The notes under the pieces were generated by a model. The model saw nothing but the letters and a program-made list of their open reading frames with translations. It was not told the origin of the DNA and did not search any database. A stretch of 64,000 nucleotides of DNA from G965218495 sp965218495 (GTDB lineage: Bacteria; Bacteroidota; Rhodothermia; Rhodothermales; Bin80): NCBI GenBank assembly GCA_965218495.1, contig OZ244626.1, positions 4,154,001-4,218,000 of the forward strand, written 5' to 3'. Below, one piece after another: positions 45,159-54,741 of the stretch (position 1 is its first letter; each line of letters begins with the position of its first letter). A program made the translations under genes and the position numbers.

Positions 45159-46123
45159 ACGGCGTTGAGGTTGATGAGACTCTCACGAAGTTGTGGCAGA
45201 TAGGCCGCATGGGCCACACGGCGCAGCTGAGCCTCGTGTTCCAACAGCGCCAGTGCCATCTGTTCGCGTTGCTGGAAAACGGCGCTGGCCGGGGTCTGCA
45301 ACCTGCGACCGATGGCATCCATGAAGCGCATCACGCGCAGCCCCCTGTCGAGCTTGAGCAGCATGCCCGTGCGTTGAATCGTCAGAGATTGCTCCAGGCC
45401 CTCCCATAGAACCTTCGCTGCGGACCGATTGACGCGCGTCAAGTCCTGGTGAATACGGGTGAGTGCGCGTTCAGCTTCCCGGGCATCGAACCCATTCCAT
45501 GCCTGGCGGAGGCGATTGCGATACACAGGAACAAGGTCTTCCGGAAGACCACAGGTGACTTGATCCAACAGCGTATTGAGACAGCGCTGTATGGCGACCC
45601 TGGGGCCGAACACCTGGCGCACCGCCGATTGCAGTCCCGTACTGCTGGGCAGCACACAGAGCAGCCCGTCGGCGGCCGAAAGACCACGATCGGACAGCGA
45701 CTGCACAAAGGACGCAAGAGCAGAGACGTTTTCAGGGTAGCACGCTACCAGGCCAAGTATGCGGCGATAGCCCATGATGGTCAGACCCGCTCCAAGAACG
45801 ATGTTAACGCCGCGTGGGCACAGCCCGCGCAGCCAGATCGCAACGATCGGGTCGTCTTGCAGACTGCGCGAATGCAACAGCTGCCACGCTTCATTCAACT
45901 GCGCCAAGTCTGGCTTTGTGTCCTGGGCCGCAGCAGAAGCCTTGATCACTGCGGGCGGTGGCACCGACTGCTGATGCGCTGCCGGAATGGGCCAGTCGGT
46001 GGTCAATTGTTGCAGTATGTGCGTGCAGAGCTTCATCAGAAGCCGCCGCGAGTCACCGGAGGGATTGATCTGGGCGTCTGCAGGCGCCTCAGCCCTCCCC
46101 AAAACAGGCTGTGAGGGGTTCAT
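45155..46123 (-). CDS. Accessory transposase paralogue lacking catalytic residues, copy B
   Basis: 322 residues, same length as in copy A and again overlapping the transposase by ATGA. The VDG motif is likewise LPS. Differences from copy A are mostly in the proline/glutamine-rich N terminus (for example HQQSVPPPAVIKASA), while the transposase-like part is nearly unchanged. Confidence 0.8.
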   Translation of the reverse strand: MNPSQPVLGRAEAPADAQINPSGDSRRLLMKLCTHILQQLTTDWPIPAAHQQSVPPPAVIKASAAAQDTKPDLAQLNEAWQLLHSRSLQDDPIVAIWLRGLCPRGVNIVLGAGLTIMGYRRILGLVACYPENVSALASFVQSLSDRGLSAADGLLCVLPSSTGLQSAVRQVFGPRVAIQRCLNTLLDQVTCGLPEDLVPVYRNRLRQAWNGFDAREAERALTRIHQDLTRVNRSAAKVLWEGLEQSLTIQRTGMLLKLDRGLRVMRFMDAIGRRLQTPASAVFQQREQMALALLEHEAQLRRVAHAAYLPQLRESLINLNAV

Positions 46124-46203
46124 GTGGTTGGAAAGGAATGGTGGAGGCTAGGGTCCACCTCCACAGCAACTTTCCAATTCCCAACTTGAATTTGTGCGAT
46201 CCC

Positions 46204-47091
46204 CCAGTGACCGTTTAGCGTGTGGTCCTGCCGATGGATCAATAGGTTGCAGCCAAGCAGATGCCACCTCTGGCCGATCCGGTACCGGCAGCCATGGCCC
46301 ACGGCATGCGCACTCTGCGGTATCTGCCCCGATATGCGCTATTCGTGGTCTAAGACTGGGCCCTTGGCACTGCCTGAACGGCGCTTCCATGCTGCTTTGT
46401 CCAACCACGACCGAGAATTACCACGATGTTTTTGCACTGCTTCAGCAGGTATGGCAGCCTGTCACCCCTGGCATGCAGGTCGTCGCCAATGTCGCATTCA
46501 AGCATTGTGTGGGTAGTCCGATGAACTGGGCCACCTGTCCGATTGAACTGGGCCGCCTGGATCGTAGTAGGCAAATTGTGAAATGATTGTACGGCCCGAG
46601 TATCGGCAACTGAATAGTCAATTGATGAACGATGACTCCATCATTAGAACTGCCTCTGGCAACTAAGCTCGGCAAACGGCCCTCGCTGCAGCAGGAGATG
46701 CGTACCAGAGCGTTACCACGTGCGTGGATGTGCAAACCAGCTACGTGAATGGCTGACGGGTACCCGACAGGCAGCGCGTGCACCTACGCCGGCGGCCCGT
46801 TACAGGAATGCGAGTATGCAATGGCTCCGGTCGTGGCGAGGCGGGACAATTGAACCAAGCCGGTGCACAGCCCCAAATACGGCCGGGATCGACCGCCACT
46901 GGTGAAAATGAAGGCAGCCCGCTCGATGACTGGATCCGGGTAAGGACCGCCATCAAACACATGCACACGCTGCGCCCGAATGGAGTAGGGACTCAACCAA
47001 GCGCAGGCCTAAGGAAACACCGGTGCCGCGCGCCGCCATGACCTTGCAACCCGTGAAGCGCATAGTCCTCTCAGGCTGCACAGACGCACGT
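46204..47091. other. stretch without a supported gene
   Basis: Almost 900 bp between copy B and the ABC transporter gene. It may be remnants of a gene cut by copy B (46212-46408, minus). An ABC permease would be expected just downstream of 47092 on the minus strand, but no FtsX-like sequence is visible. Confidence 0.45.
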
Positions 47092-47817
47092 TCAGGCCGC
47101 AATCTTGTAGCTGGCCAGGACGGGGCTTTCGATACGGACGTCGCTTTCCACCAGCCCGTCTCTCAGGCGTATGACGCGGCGCGCATGACGCGCAACTTCC
47201 TCTTCGTGGGTGACCACCATCAACGAGTTGCCGCGCCGGTAAAGCTCTTCAAAAAGCAGCATGATCTCGTTACCGGTCTTGGTGTCCAGGTTCCCTGTCG
47301 GCTCGTCCGCCAAAACCAGGGACGGGTTGTTGACAAGTGCCCGTGCCACCGCTACCCGCTGCCGCTGGCCACCGGAAAGCTCGTTCGGCTTATGGGTGAT
47401 GCGATCAGAAAGCCCAACTTTCTCTATGGCGATCTCTGCCATGCGGCGGCGCTCACTCTTTCGTTTGCCGGAATAGATGAGCGGTAGCTCCACATTCTGG
47501 AGACAGTTTACCTTCTGTAGCAGGTTGAATGTCTGAAAGACAAACCCCAACTCGCGATTGCGGATTTCGGCCAACTCGTCGTCCTCCATCTCGCCGACAT
47601 TTTCGCCACGCAGATGGTACGTCCCCTCGGAAGGCGTGTCCAGACACCCAATAACGTTCATGAGCGTCGACTTTCCTGATCCCGAGGGTCCCATGATCGC
47701 GACGTATTCGTTCGGATACACGTCCAACGAAACACCATCAAGCGCTCGCACTTCTTCCACCCCCATGGGGTAGATCTTCTTGACGTTGCGCAACTGGATC
47801 AGACTCTGTGTTTCCAT
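47092..47817 (-). CDS. ABC transporter ATP-binding protein, MacB/LolD type
   Basis: 241 residues. Walker A GPSGSGKSTL, Q-loop FQTFNLL, signature LSGGQRQRVAVARAL, Walker B LVLADEPTGNLD, H-loop VVTHEEEVA. The type (LolD/MacB/FtsE subfamily) powers mechanotransmission-type export through an FtsX-like permease. Four bases after the adaptor gene ends, so co-transcribed with 47822-49210 and 49223-50590. The partner permease is absent downstream. Confidence 0.92.
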   Translation of the reverse strand: METQSLIQLRNVKKIYPMGVEEVRALDGVSLDVYPNEYVAIMGPSGSGKSTLMNVIGCLDTPSEGTYHLRGENVGEMEDDELAEIRNRELGFVFQTFNLLQKVNCLQNVELPLIYSGKRKSERRRMAEIAIEKVGLSDRITHKPNELSGGQRQRVAVARALVNNPSLVLADEPTGNLDTKTGNEIMLLFEELYRRGNSLMVVTHEEEVARHARRVIRLRDGLVESDVRIESPVLASYKIAA

Positions 47818-47821
47818 TCCC

Positions 47822-49210
47822 CTATTGCTCTTTTTTCTGCCGTTTCACGGCCATGCCCAGCTGAAGCTCGCGGTTGACCGCACTGAACGGACCCGTGATC
47901 ACCTGCTCGCCTCCTTCAAGGCCGCTGCGGATCTCTATAAATCGATCGTCGGCAATCCCGGTCTCCACCGGCACGATCGTCGCCTTTCCATCCTCTCCAA
48001 AAAGGAATACCGCCTTCTTCAAGTCCTCTTCGCGCATAGTAGTGGGCCGGCCCTCTGCGGCATCTGTCGCAGCGGAATCCGGCTCCTCGCCCGCCGCGCG
48101 CTCGATCCGAGCCTGCCGACGACGAACGTCGTTGAAGTCCCGTACTGTCACGGCCTGGATTGGGACGGCCACTACCTCTGGGACGGTATTCGTGTATATG
48201 TCCACCGTGCCACTCATGCCCGGCCTGAAGCTCGGGTAACTTTCGACCATCGGCATATCTCCCGTCACCGTCGCCGATTGTATTGTGTTAAAGGTGCCGC
48301 CAACATTGTGCTGGTCCAGGATGCGGACTTTCACGGGAAAGTTGGTGACCTGCTCCTGTGAAGCACCCGGCTGTAACCGTGCCGAGTTGGCGATCTCGGT
48401 AACCACGCCCGTGAACGTGCGCTCTGAATAGGCGTCAATCTCGATAGATGCGGTATCTCCCAACGAGACGTTTACCACATCGTTCTCGTTAACTTCGACC
48501 TCCAGCTCCATTTGTTCCAGGCGAGCAACGATCATCAGTTCCGTACCCGCCATCTGACTGGTACCAACCACGCGCTCGCCGAGCTCCACATTGAGCTTGC
48601 TGACGGTTCCAGCCATGGGTGCGTAGAGCGAGGTTTTGCGCAGATCCTCGTCAGCCTGACGCAGACGCGCCTCCGCACTTGCGACCGAATATTGTGAGGC
48701 TTCCAGAGAGGCCAAGGCTATATCGTGCCGCGTCTGTGCCTGCTGGAAAGCGTCCTCGGCCACAACCTTGCGCTCAAAAAGCTGCCGCTGGCGCGTGAGC
48801 TCTTGCTCGGACAGCAGGAGGTCCGCCTGCGCCTGGGCAGCGCCGGAGTGAGCCTGCTGAACCGCGGCTTGGGCCTGCTCCACCTGCGCCGCATAGAAGT
48901 CCGGACGGATGCGCGCGAGGAGTTGGCCCTGTGCCACCTCTTGACCCTCGATAACCGGGAGCCTGATGATCTCTCCAGAGACGTCCGGGCTAATGCTGAC
49001 CTCTACTTCCGGCTGGACACGGCCCGAAGCTGTGACGGTTTGCGTAATGGTCCGGATCTCCGCGCTAGCAACCTCGACTTCAGTGCCACGAGACTGGTCG
49101 CCTCCCAGCTGCCCCGCAACAAACGCCAAGATGACCACCGCAAACAGCACGCCTCCGAGGCTAAAGAGCAAACGCCGGGTGCGGTTCTTTTTTTTCTTCT
49201 TCTTTGCCAT
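47822..49210 (-). CDS. Periplasmic adaptor subunit (MacA/HlyD family)
   Basis: 462 residues. Lysine-rich start, one membrane anchor (~15-35), beta-barrel and lipoyl halves (SGRVQPEVEVSISPDVSGEIIRL and YAPMAGTVSKLNVELGERV) flanking a long coiled coil (~100-185), then membrane-proximal domains. The adaptor links an inner-membrane ABC exporter to a TolC channel. Middle gene of the operon. Confidence 0.92.
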   Translation of the reverse strand: MAKKKKKKNRTRRLLFSLGGVLFAVVILAFVAGQLGGDQSRGTEVEVASAEIRTITQTVTASGRVQPEVEVSISPDVSGEIIRLPVIEGQEVAQGQLLARIRPDFYAAQVEQAQAAVQQAHSGAAQAQADLLLSEQELTRQRQLFERKVVAEDAFQQAQTRHDIALASLEASQYSVASAEARLRQADEDLRKTSLYAPMAGTVSKLNVELGERVVGTSQMAGTELMIVARLEQMELEVEVNENDVVNVSLGDTASIEIDAYSERTFTGVVTEIANSARLQPGASQEQVTNFPVKVRILDQHNVGGTFNTIQSATVTGDMPMVESYPSFRPGMSGTVDIYTNTVPEVVAVPIQAVTVRDFNDVRRRQARIERAAGEEPDSAATDAAEGRPTTMREEDLKKAVFLFGEDGKATIVPVETGIADDRFIEIRSGLEGGEQVITGPFSAVNRELQLGMAVKRQKKEQ

Positions 49211-49222
49211 GAATTTGTTGGG

Positions 49223-50590
49223 TTATTCGAATAGCGGCTTGCCTGGGTCAAGCACGCCGATGTAGTAGTCTATCAGTAGCTTTCGGAAGAAAAAGCTGTT
49301 AATTGCATTGGCGCGGTTGTTGGCGGCAGTAACGTAGCTGGACTGTGCTTGTGCGAGCTCTACTAAGGTACTTGAGCCCACATTGTATCGCTCCTGAGCC
49401 GCTTCCAGCGCCTGCTCTGCTGCCACGAGCTGCTTCTCGGTAACGTCGAGAACCTTTTCATCCCTCAGGTAATCCAAGTAGGCCTGCCGCACGTTCAGCC
49501 GGATCGCCTGGCGCATGCTCTCAAGGGTAAGCTGCGCATTGTTGTGCGTTATCCTGGCACTCTGTACCGCCGTGCGGGTAGACAAGTTGTCAAAGATGGG
49601 GACCGATAGGTTGAGCCCCAAGCTCTCGCTCCGGTTGTTCTTAAGCTGCGTACCAAAAGGCGTCGTTCGCCCCGCGGAGACGCCCTGCACGCTTGAGTAG
49701 CCGCTGCTGGCACCCGCCGAAAGGCTTAGGCGCGGCATCCACCCGCCACGCGCTATCCGGATTCCCTGTTCGCTGACACCAATAGCGGTTTCCTGCGCCC
49801 GTAGGTCCAAACGCCGCTCAAAAGCCGTACGAACCAACTCCTCCACTTCATAGTCCTCTGGCACGAATGCACGCCCCGAAAGGTCGGGCACCACAAAGTT
49901 GTACCCCCCAAAAGGATCAAGCTGGAGCGTCTGAATCAGAACATTCTCGGCACCCTCCACACTGCGCTCCGCATCCAGGAGGAACAACTCCGCATTGGCC
50001 GCGCTCGCCTGCTGCTGATAGAGATCGGAAACCGGACGGGAACCCGCATTGACGAATTCTTCAATCTGCCCAAGAAGCTGCTCCTGCGCCGCAAGGTTTT
50101 CCTCCTGTATGGTGACCTGACTTCGCGCCTGGATAAGGCTCAGGAACTGGTTCATAACCTGGAATACCACTGACTGGCGCTGGCGCTCGTGGTCAAGCCC
50201 GGTACCTGTTACATTTAGCCTGGCCTGCTGAAGAAGCGCCCAATCCCTGAAGCCCGAAAACACTGTAAGGCTTGCGCTGGTGCTGAGATTAAACCGGTCG
50301 GATGAGTAGTTGACGACACTGCCCGTAGTCTGGTCGAAGGACAGCCCGAAGCTGCGACCTGCGCTCGTGCCAAAGCTGACGCTTGGTATCAGAAAGTATT
50401 TGGCCCCACGCAGCGAAGTCTCCCGCTGCCGAACCTGGTTGGCACTGAGCTTGAGATTGTAGTTCTGATCCAGCGCAATGCCCACTGCATCATTAAAGGT
50501 GATCGTCTGCACAGCCTGGGCGTGAACCAGACCCACAGCAAAAAGGGCTATGCAAGAAAGCGGGATGAACCGCTGAATGAGCGCATACAT
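49223..50590 (-). CDS. TolC family outer-membrane channel protein
   Basis: 455 residues with signal peptide (ALFAVGLVHAQA). Two repeated halves of the outer-membrane efflux protein fold, with long helices (SLIQARSQVTIQEENLAAQEQLLGQIE and AAEQALEAAQERYNVGSSTLVELAQAQ). First gene of the tolC-adaptor-ATPase operon. Confidence 0.92.
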   Translation of the reverse strand: MYALIQRFIPLSCIALFAVGLVHAQAVQTITFNDAVGIALDQNYNLKLSANQVRQRETSLRGAKYFLIPSVSFGTSAGRSFGLSFDQTTGSVVNYSSDRFNLSTSASLTVFSGFRDWALLQQARLNVTGTGLDHERQRQSVVFQVMNQFLSLIQARSQVTIQEENLAAQEQLLGQIEEFVNAGSRPVSDLYQQQASAANAELFLLDAERSVEGAENVLIQTLQLDPFGGYNFVVPDLSGRAFVPEDYEVEELVRTAFERRLDLRAQETAIGVSEQGIRIARGGWMPRLSLSAGASSGYSSVQGVSAGRTTPFGTQLKNNRSESLGLNLSVPIFDNLSTRTAVQSARITHNNAQLTLESMRQAIRLNVRQAYLDYLRDEKVLDVTEKQLVAAEQALEAAQERYNVGSSTLVELAQAQSSYVTAANNRANAINSFFFRKLLIDYYIGVLDPGKPLFE

Positions 50591-50802
50591 GGGATTTGAG
50601 GCGTCAAAGATGACCCGCGCGCCTCGGGCCGGTGAACGAGGATGAATATTCGGTTAGTCAGCAGAAAAGACTACGACAAGGCGCGCGAAGTGTTACACAT
50701 CGCATCGCACACTGACATGCATAAGACGCGCCAACGTGCCACATTATTTCGTATGTGCACGTGGGATTACGGTGAAGATCGAGAAACTGCAGTACCTGGC
50801 TA

Positions 50803-51639
50803 TCAGATGTGCACCTTGAGGTTTTCCTTGCGGTGCTTCTGGCGCAGCTTGCGAAGGGCTTTTTCCTTGATTTGGCGGACACGCTCACGTGTCAGCTCGA
50901 AGCGCTGTCCGATCTCCTCCAGCGTGAGCGGGTGCTCGCGGCCAATACCAAAATATAGCCGCGTGATTTCCGCCTCTCTGGCTTCCAGCATGCCTAGCGC
51001 ATATTCGATATCGATCTTTACCGACTCGTCGAGCAGCGGATCGTCCGGCGCGATGGTTTCGTTGCTCGGCAGGACATCCAGCAGACTGTTGTCGTCGTCC
51101 TCGTTGAAGGGTGCATCCATGGAAAGGTGCCGCCCGGTGTGCTGCATGGCCTCGCGAACCTTGTCTACGCCGATGTTGAGCTCCGTGGCGAGCTCCTCGT
51201 AGTTGGGCTGACGTTCCTTCTGCTGCGCCAGGCGGGCACTGGTCTTGCGGATCTTGCTGATGGTTCCTATCCGATTCAACGGCAAGCGCACCACACGGCC
51301 CTGCTCTGCCAGAGCCTGCAGGATGGACTGGCGAATCCACCATACCGCATACGAAATAAACTTGAACCCTCGCGTCTCATCAAAGCGCTTGGCAGCCTTG
51401 ATCAAGCCATAGTTTCCCTCGTTGATAAGATCCGTCAAGTGCAACCCCTGTCCCTGGTACTTCTTTGCGACTGACACCACGAATCGCAAATTGGCTTTAA
51501 CCAGCTTCAGCAGCGCGCCTTCGTCTCCTTCCTTGATGCGCCTGGCCAGCTCAGCTTCTTCAGCAGGTGTCACAAGATCAATCTGGCCGATCTCCTTCAG
51601 GTACTGATCCAGCATTCGCTGGCGTCGGGGGACGTACAT
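50803..51639 (-). CDS. rpoD: Primary RNA polymerase sigma factor, short form
   Basis: 278 residues, lacking region 1.1 as in Bacteroidota. Region 1.2 DQYLKEIGQIDLVTPAEE. Region 2 LVKANLRFVVSVAKKYQGQGLHLTDLINEGNYGLIKAAKRFDETRGFKFISYAVWWIRQSI. Region 3 around RLPLNRIGTISKI. Region 4 LTLEEIGQRFELTRERVRQIKEKALRKLR. Recognises housekeeping promoters, which in this phylum resemble TTTG/TAnnTTTG. An alternative start at MLDQYL is possible. Confidence 0.95.
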   Translation of the reverse strand: MYVPRRQRMLDQYLKEIGQIDLVTPAEEAELARRIKEGDEGALLKLVKANLRFVVSVAKKYQGQGLHLTDLINEGNYGLIKAAKRFDETRGFKFISYAVWWIRQSILQALAEQGRVVRLPLNRIGTISKIRKTSARLAQQKERQPNYEELATELNIGVDKVREAMQHTGRHLSMDAPFNEDDDNSLLDVLPSNETIAPDDPLLDESVKIDIEYALGMLEAREAEITRLYFGIGREHPLTLEEIGQRFELTRERVRQIKEKALRKLRQKHRKENLKVHI

Positions 51640-51774
51640 GTGCGGGTAGCGGTTGGTGTCAGATTGCGCAGAGATTCAATTTGCGTAGAGATTTAATGTC
51701 TAGTAGCGTGGGAATGTTCCTTTCAGGCAAGCGAGCGGCTCCGCCGCCCCTGCCCTGCCGGGCCCCGGCGGATG

Positions 51775-54048
51775 CTAGGATCCCACGGACTGCTTCTTCA
51801 ATATGAATAGACCTTCGCGCCGGCTGGTGACTACAATAATGCCGCTCTTGAAATACGGATAGCTGCTCCAAGTGCCATTGAATCCGGACTCGTCGGTCCC
51901 ATACGGCGTCGTGTCGAAGAACCCTACCTCCTTGGGCTCGGCGCGGTCGGTGATGTCCAGGATGCGCAGCCCGCTGGCGTTGTTCGTCTGGTACATCAGG
52001 TTGTCGCGCACATAGAGGTTGTGGTCGGTGGCGCTGGTAGGCCCGAAATACTCGTTCGCCAGAATCGGGTCATCAAGGTCGCTCACATCCCAGACCAGCG
52101 TACGCGTACGGTCGACCTTCTGACTCAATTCGTCCAATTCGTCGTTCTGATAGAAGAAAGCATGGTCCTCGGAAAGCCACCCCTGGTGCACGTACGAAGC
52201 GTCCGGGTAACTGCCGGAAGAAATCACCACGGGATTCTCCTTGTCGGTAATGTCTGCGATGCTGATCGCGATCTCGTTGGCACCGATGCAGATTTCTCTG
52301 CCCTGGTACGCGGCATCAGGCCCGTGGTACACCACGCATTGGGCGTCATGCGAGTAGCCCGTCTTGCGGCGGCCCGTGGATTCGTCCGCAAAGCACCCGG
52401 CAAACGTCGGCGTCAGCGGCTCGCGTATGTCAATCATGTGGAGCCCACCCCCGCACGTCTGGCCACCTCCGCTGGCGCCGACCGCATAGGCAAAGCCGGT
52501 CTCCTCGTTGATGACGATGTTGTGCGAACTGTGAATCCCGTCGTAGCGCGCATCCACGTCAAAAGTGGCCGGCGCATCCGGTACCGAGCGTAGCCGCCTG
52601 AGGTCAAAGACCTGCATGCCATGCGCGCCGGCTCCATCAGCTACAATAAACGCATGGTTCTTGTAGACCTTGATGTCTCGCCACGTGCTTCCAGGCGATC
52701 CAGCCGTTCGCGGCAGCTCGCCCAAAAAGATGGGCATTGACGGGTCGCTAAGGTCCACAAACGCGGTCCCTTCCAGGTGGCCTACCAGTCCGTACTCCTT
52801 GTCCGTTTCGGGATCAGTCCAACCCCACACGTCGCTGAGCCGGACGCCTCGGTTGGTACCCATGTGCTCCAGCGGAAGGAATGACACCAAGTCCACCTGG
52901 CCGCACTCAAAGCCAGCCGCAGCGCCGGCATCGCACCGGGCGCCGTCTCCGAAAATCGGATCCATGGCTGCGGACGAACTATGGACCTCGTCCTGCCTTG
53001 TCCATGCGCCACCGTCGTAGAAGAGCTGAGCAACGCTACCTTCGCCGTAGGCCGCGTTCGGCATCCCCACCAACACTAACTCATCGCTAGCGGCAAGGGC
53101 GACGCCGAATCGTGCAGTCCCGGCATCGCTCTCTGGCACAAGCACCGTGGCAGCGTCTCCACTGCGCGGAAAATGGTGCACCTCTCCCACGCCCCGCTTC
53201 GCAAACGGTGCTCCTACCCAATACCCACTGGAGTTCGACACCACGGTCGAGCCGAATCTGCCGGCCGGGTTTTCGGATCGCAGGTGGCGATCCAGCTGCC
53301 ATGTTCCATCGCGCCGAAAGACCTGGACGGAGCCCTGCTGCTGATCCATGGCGGAGCCCACAAGCGCTTCGTTTCCGTTAAGGTGCACGGCCATACCAAA
53401 GCTCCGCGAGATGCCCAAATCCGAACCCAAAAACTGCGTTTCCTCCACAAAGGCACTGCCGTCCCACCGGTAAAAGGTGACAGCCTCCGCTGAGCCAATC
53501 AAGGCCACGCCGCCATCCAGCGCCACGGCCCTGCCAAATGCCGGCACTTCACCGTTCACGCGTGTAGTCTCAGTCCACCGGTCACCACTCTTCTGGTATA
53601 CATGGACCGCGCCAGCTGCGTCCTGACGCCCCGGCATGCCCAGCAGTGCCATTTCCCCGTCCAATGCCAGGCTGGTCGTGCCAATGGAGGATTGCATTAC
53701 CTGCGTCCAAGTGCTGCCATCGAAATCAAAGAAGTACACGGCGTTCCCTCCGGCAATCAGCAGTGTGGTGCCGTCCACGACTACCCTACGACCAAACCCA
53801 TCGCCAACGTGCGCATCCGACGCCTGGAGATGGTGCGTCATCTGCCATGACCCTGCTGTCTCCGTATAGACATGTACGGTGCCGGGGAACTTGAACCCAG
53901 TGGATTCCCCGATAAAGAGGTGCCCGTCACCAATGGCTACGGCGCCACCAAACGTCGCTAGGGTCGCCATATCGTGATAGTACGACTGCGCCTGGGAATT
54001 CCAAGCCAACGCAGCCACGACTAGTAGGACGGGAATGAGCTTTTTCAT
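51775..54048 (-). CDS. Choice-of-anchor B family protein with FG-GAP-like repeats
   Basis: 757 residues with signal peptide (VVAALAWNSQAQ). Residues ~20-370 form FG-GAP-like beta-propeller repeats (VAIGDGHLFIGES, VVVDGTTLLIAGG, VALDGGVALIGSA, GMAVHLNGNEALVGSA, VALAASDELVLVGMP). Residues ~390-750 are the choice-of-anchor B domain with HSSHNIVINEETGFAYAVGASG, YSHDAQCVVYHGPD, SYVHQGWLSEDHAFFYQND and DHNLYV. No sorting domain is visible. Surface or periplasmic, function unknown. Downstream of tRNA-Val. Confidence 0.85.
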   Translation of the reverse strand: MKKLIPVLLVVAALAWNSQAQSYYHDMATLATFGGAVAIGDGHLFIGESTGFKFPGTVHVYTETAGSWQMTHHLQASDAHVGDGFGRRVVVDGTTLLIAGGNAVYFFDFDGSTWTQVMQSSIGTTSLALDGEMALLGMPGRQDAAGAVHVYQKSGDRWTETTRVNGEVPAFGRAVALDGGVALIGSAEAVTFYRWDGSAFVEETQFLGSDLGISRSFGMAVHLNGNEALVGSAMDQQQGSVQVFRRDGTWQLDRHLRSENPAGRFGSTVVSNSSGYWVGAPFAKRGVGEVHHFPRSGDAATVLVPESDAGTARFGVALAASDELVLVGMPNAAYGEGSVAQLFYDGGAWTRQDEVHSSSAAMDPIFGDGARCDAGAAAGFECGQVDLVSFLPLEHMGTNRGVRLSDVWGWTDPETDKEYGLVGHLEGTAFVDLSDPSMPIFLGELPRTAGSPGSTWRDIKVYKNHAFIVADGAGAHGMQVFDLRRLRSVPDAPATFDVDARYDGIHSSHNIVINEETGFAYAVGASGGGQTCGGGLHMIDIREPLTPTFAGCFADESTGRRKTGYSHDAQCVVYHGPDAAYQGREICIGANEIAISIADITDKENPVVISSGSYPDASYVHQGWLSEDHAFFYQNDELDELSQKVDRTRTLVWDVSDLDDPILANEYFGPTSATDHNLYVRDNLMYQTNNASGLRILDITDRAEPKEVGFFDTTPYGTDESGFNGTWSSYPYFKSGIIVVTSRREGLFILKKQSVGS

Positions 54049-54068
54049 CTACAGACTCCGGTAATGGG

Positions 54069-54142
54069 TGGGCCCTACGGGATTCGAACCTGTGACCTCT
54101 CGCGTGTGAGGCGAGCGCTCTGAACCGCTGAGCTAAGGGCCC
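54069..54142 (-). tRNA. tRNA-Val (anticodon CAC)
   Basis: Minus-strand cloverleaf: acceptor GGGCCCT/AGGGCCC, D arm GCTC...GAGC, anticodon stem CTCGC/GCGAG with loop CTCACAC (anticodon CAC, reading GUG), T arm CACAGGTTCGAATCCCGTA. The discriminator is A. The final CCA is not fully encoded (ACCC). Confidence 0.95.
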
Positions 54143-54148
54143 TGAAAC

Positions 54149-54679
54149 CTATGGGTATGCTTGCAGCGCAGCGGTGTTCATCCGCAGTAAGGGCGGGCCG
54201 CTGGCAAGTTGGACGGGGATCTCTGGCACGGGCCCGGCCAAAGGCGTCATGGGCAAGTCACCGGCAAGCACAGTGACCGGAAGCTGAGCACTGCTCTCCG
54301 CCGCACGCTCAGGCAGTCGCCCGGCAGTACCGGCAATCAGCATGGTGCAAAGTATGAGGGCAGCAATGGCCCCGGCACCCAGGAACGGACTCAGGCTCCT
54401 CAGGATCGTCGCATCCTCGTGCAAGGCATGCATCTCGCGGAAAAGGCGCTTGCGCACACGCAACTGGACGCCGCTCGTCTCATGGCACCGGTATTGCTCC
54501 AACAGGCGCCGCGTGCGACGCAGGCATTCCACACGCTCTGCCAGACTCTTGTCTGCGCTCATGCACTCGTCAAAGGCGGCCCGTACCGTCCGGTCAATAG
54601 TGCCATCGACGTATTCGCAGAGCAACTCATCAAGCAGCGCGCATTCGCCTGTTAATGTGCTGTAATAACGTTGTGCCAT
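54149..54679 (-). CDS. anti-sigma-factor-like membrane protein
   Basis: 176 residues. The N-terminal region (LCEYVDGTIDRTVRAAFDECMSADKSLAERVECLRRTRRLLEQ) has the length and pattern of the anti-sigma N-terminal helical domain but lacks a full zinc motif. One transmembrane helix (~103-120, AGAIAALILCTMLIAG) and a proline-rich extracytoplasmic tail. No sigma factor of ECF type is adjacent, so the partner is unknown. Confidence 0.55.
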   Translation of the reverse strand: MAQRYYSTLTGECALLDELLCEYVDGTIDRTVRAAFDECMSADKSLAERVECLRRTRRLLEQYRCHETSGVQLRVRKRLFREMHALHEDATILRSLSPFLGAGAIAALILCTMLIAGTAGRLPERAAESSAQLPVTVLAGDLPMTPLAGPVPEIPVQLASGPPLLRMNTAALQAYP

Positions 54680-54741
54680 AGACGGGAATGTTAGCTGGTC
54701 AGTACGCCAAATGTGCAGGCCATGCGTTTGTTTCGCTGGTA

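Larger units (their letters stand above)
43538..46203 (-). mobile_element. IS256-like element, copy B, inverted relative to copy A
   Basis: 2666 bp, ends GGGATTGCACA / TGTGCGATCCC, flanked by CCAGTGAC at 43530-43537 and 46204-46211. Different duplications prove that copies A and B inserted independently. Together they form a long inverted repeat with a ~370-bp spacer. Confidence 0.92.

Noticed and set aside
40501..46203. Composite transposon with two IS256-like ends
   Set aside because: Each copy has its own 8-bp duplication (CGCCGGTA and CCAGTGAC). A composite would have one duplication only at the outer ends.
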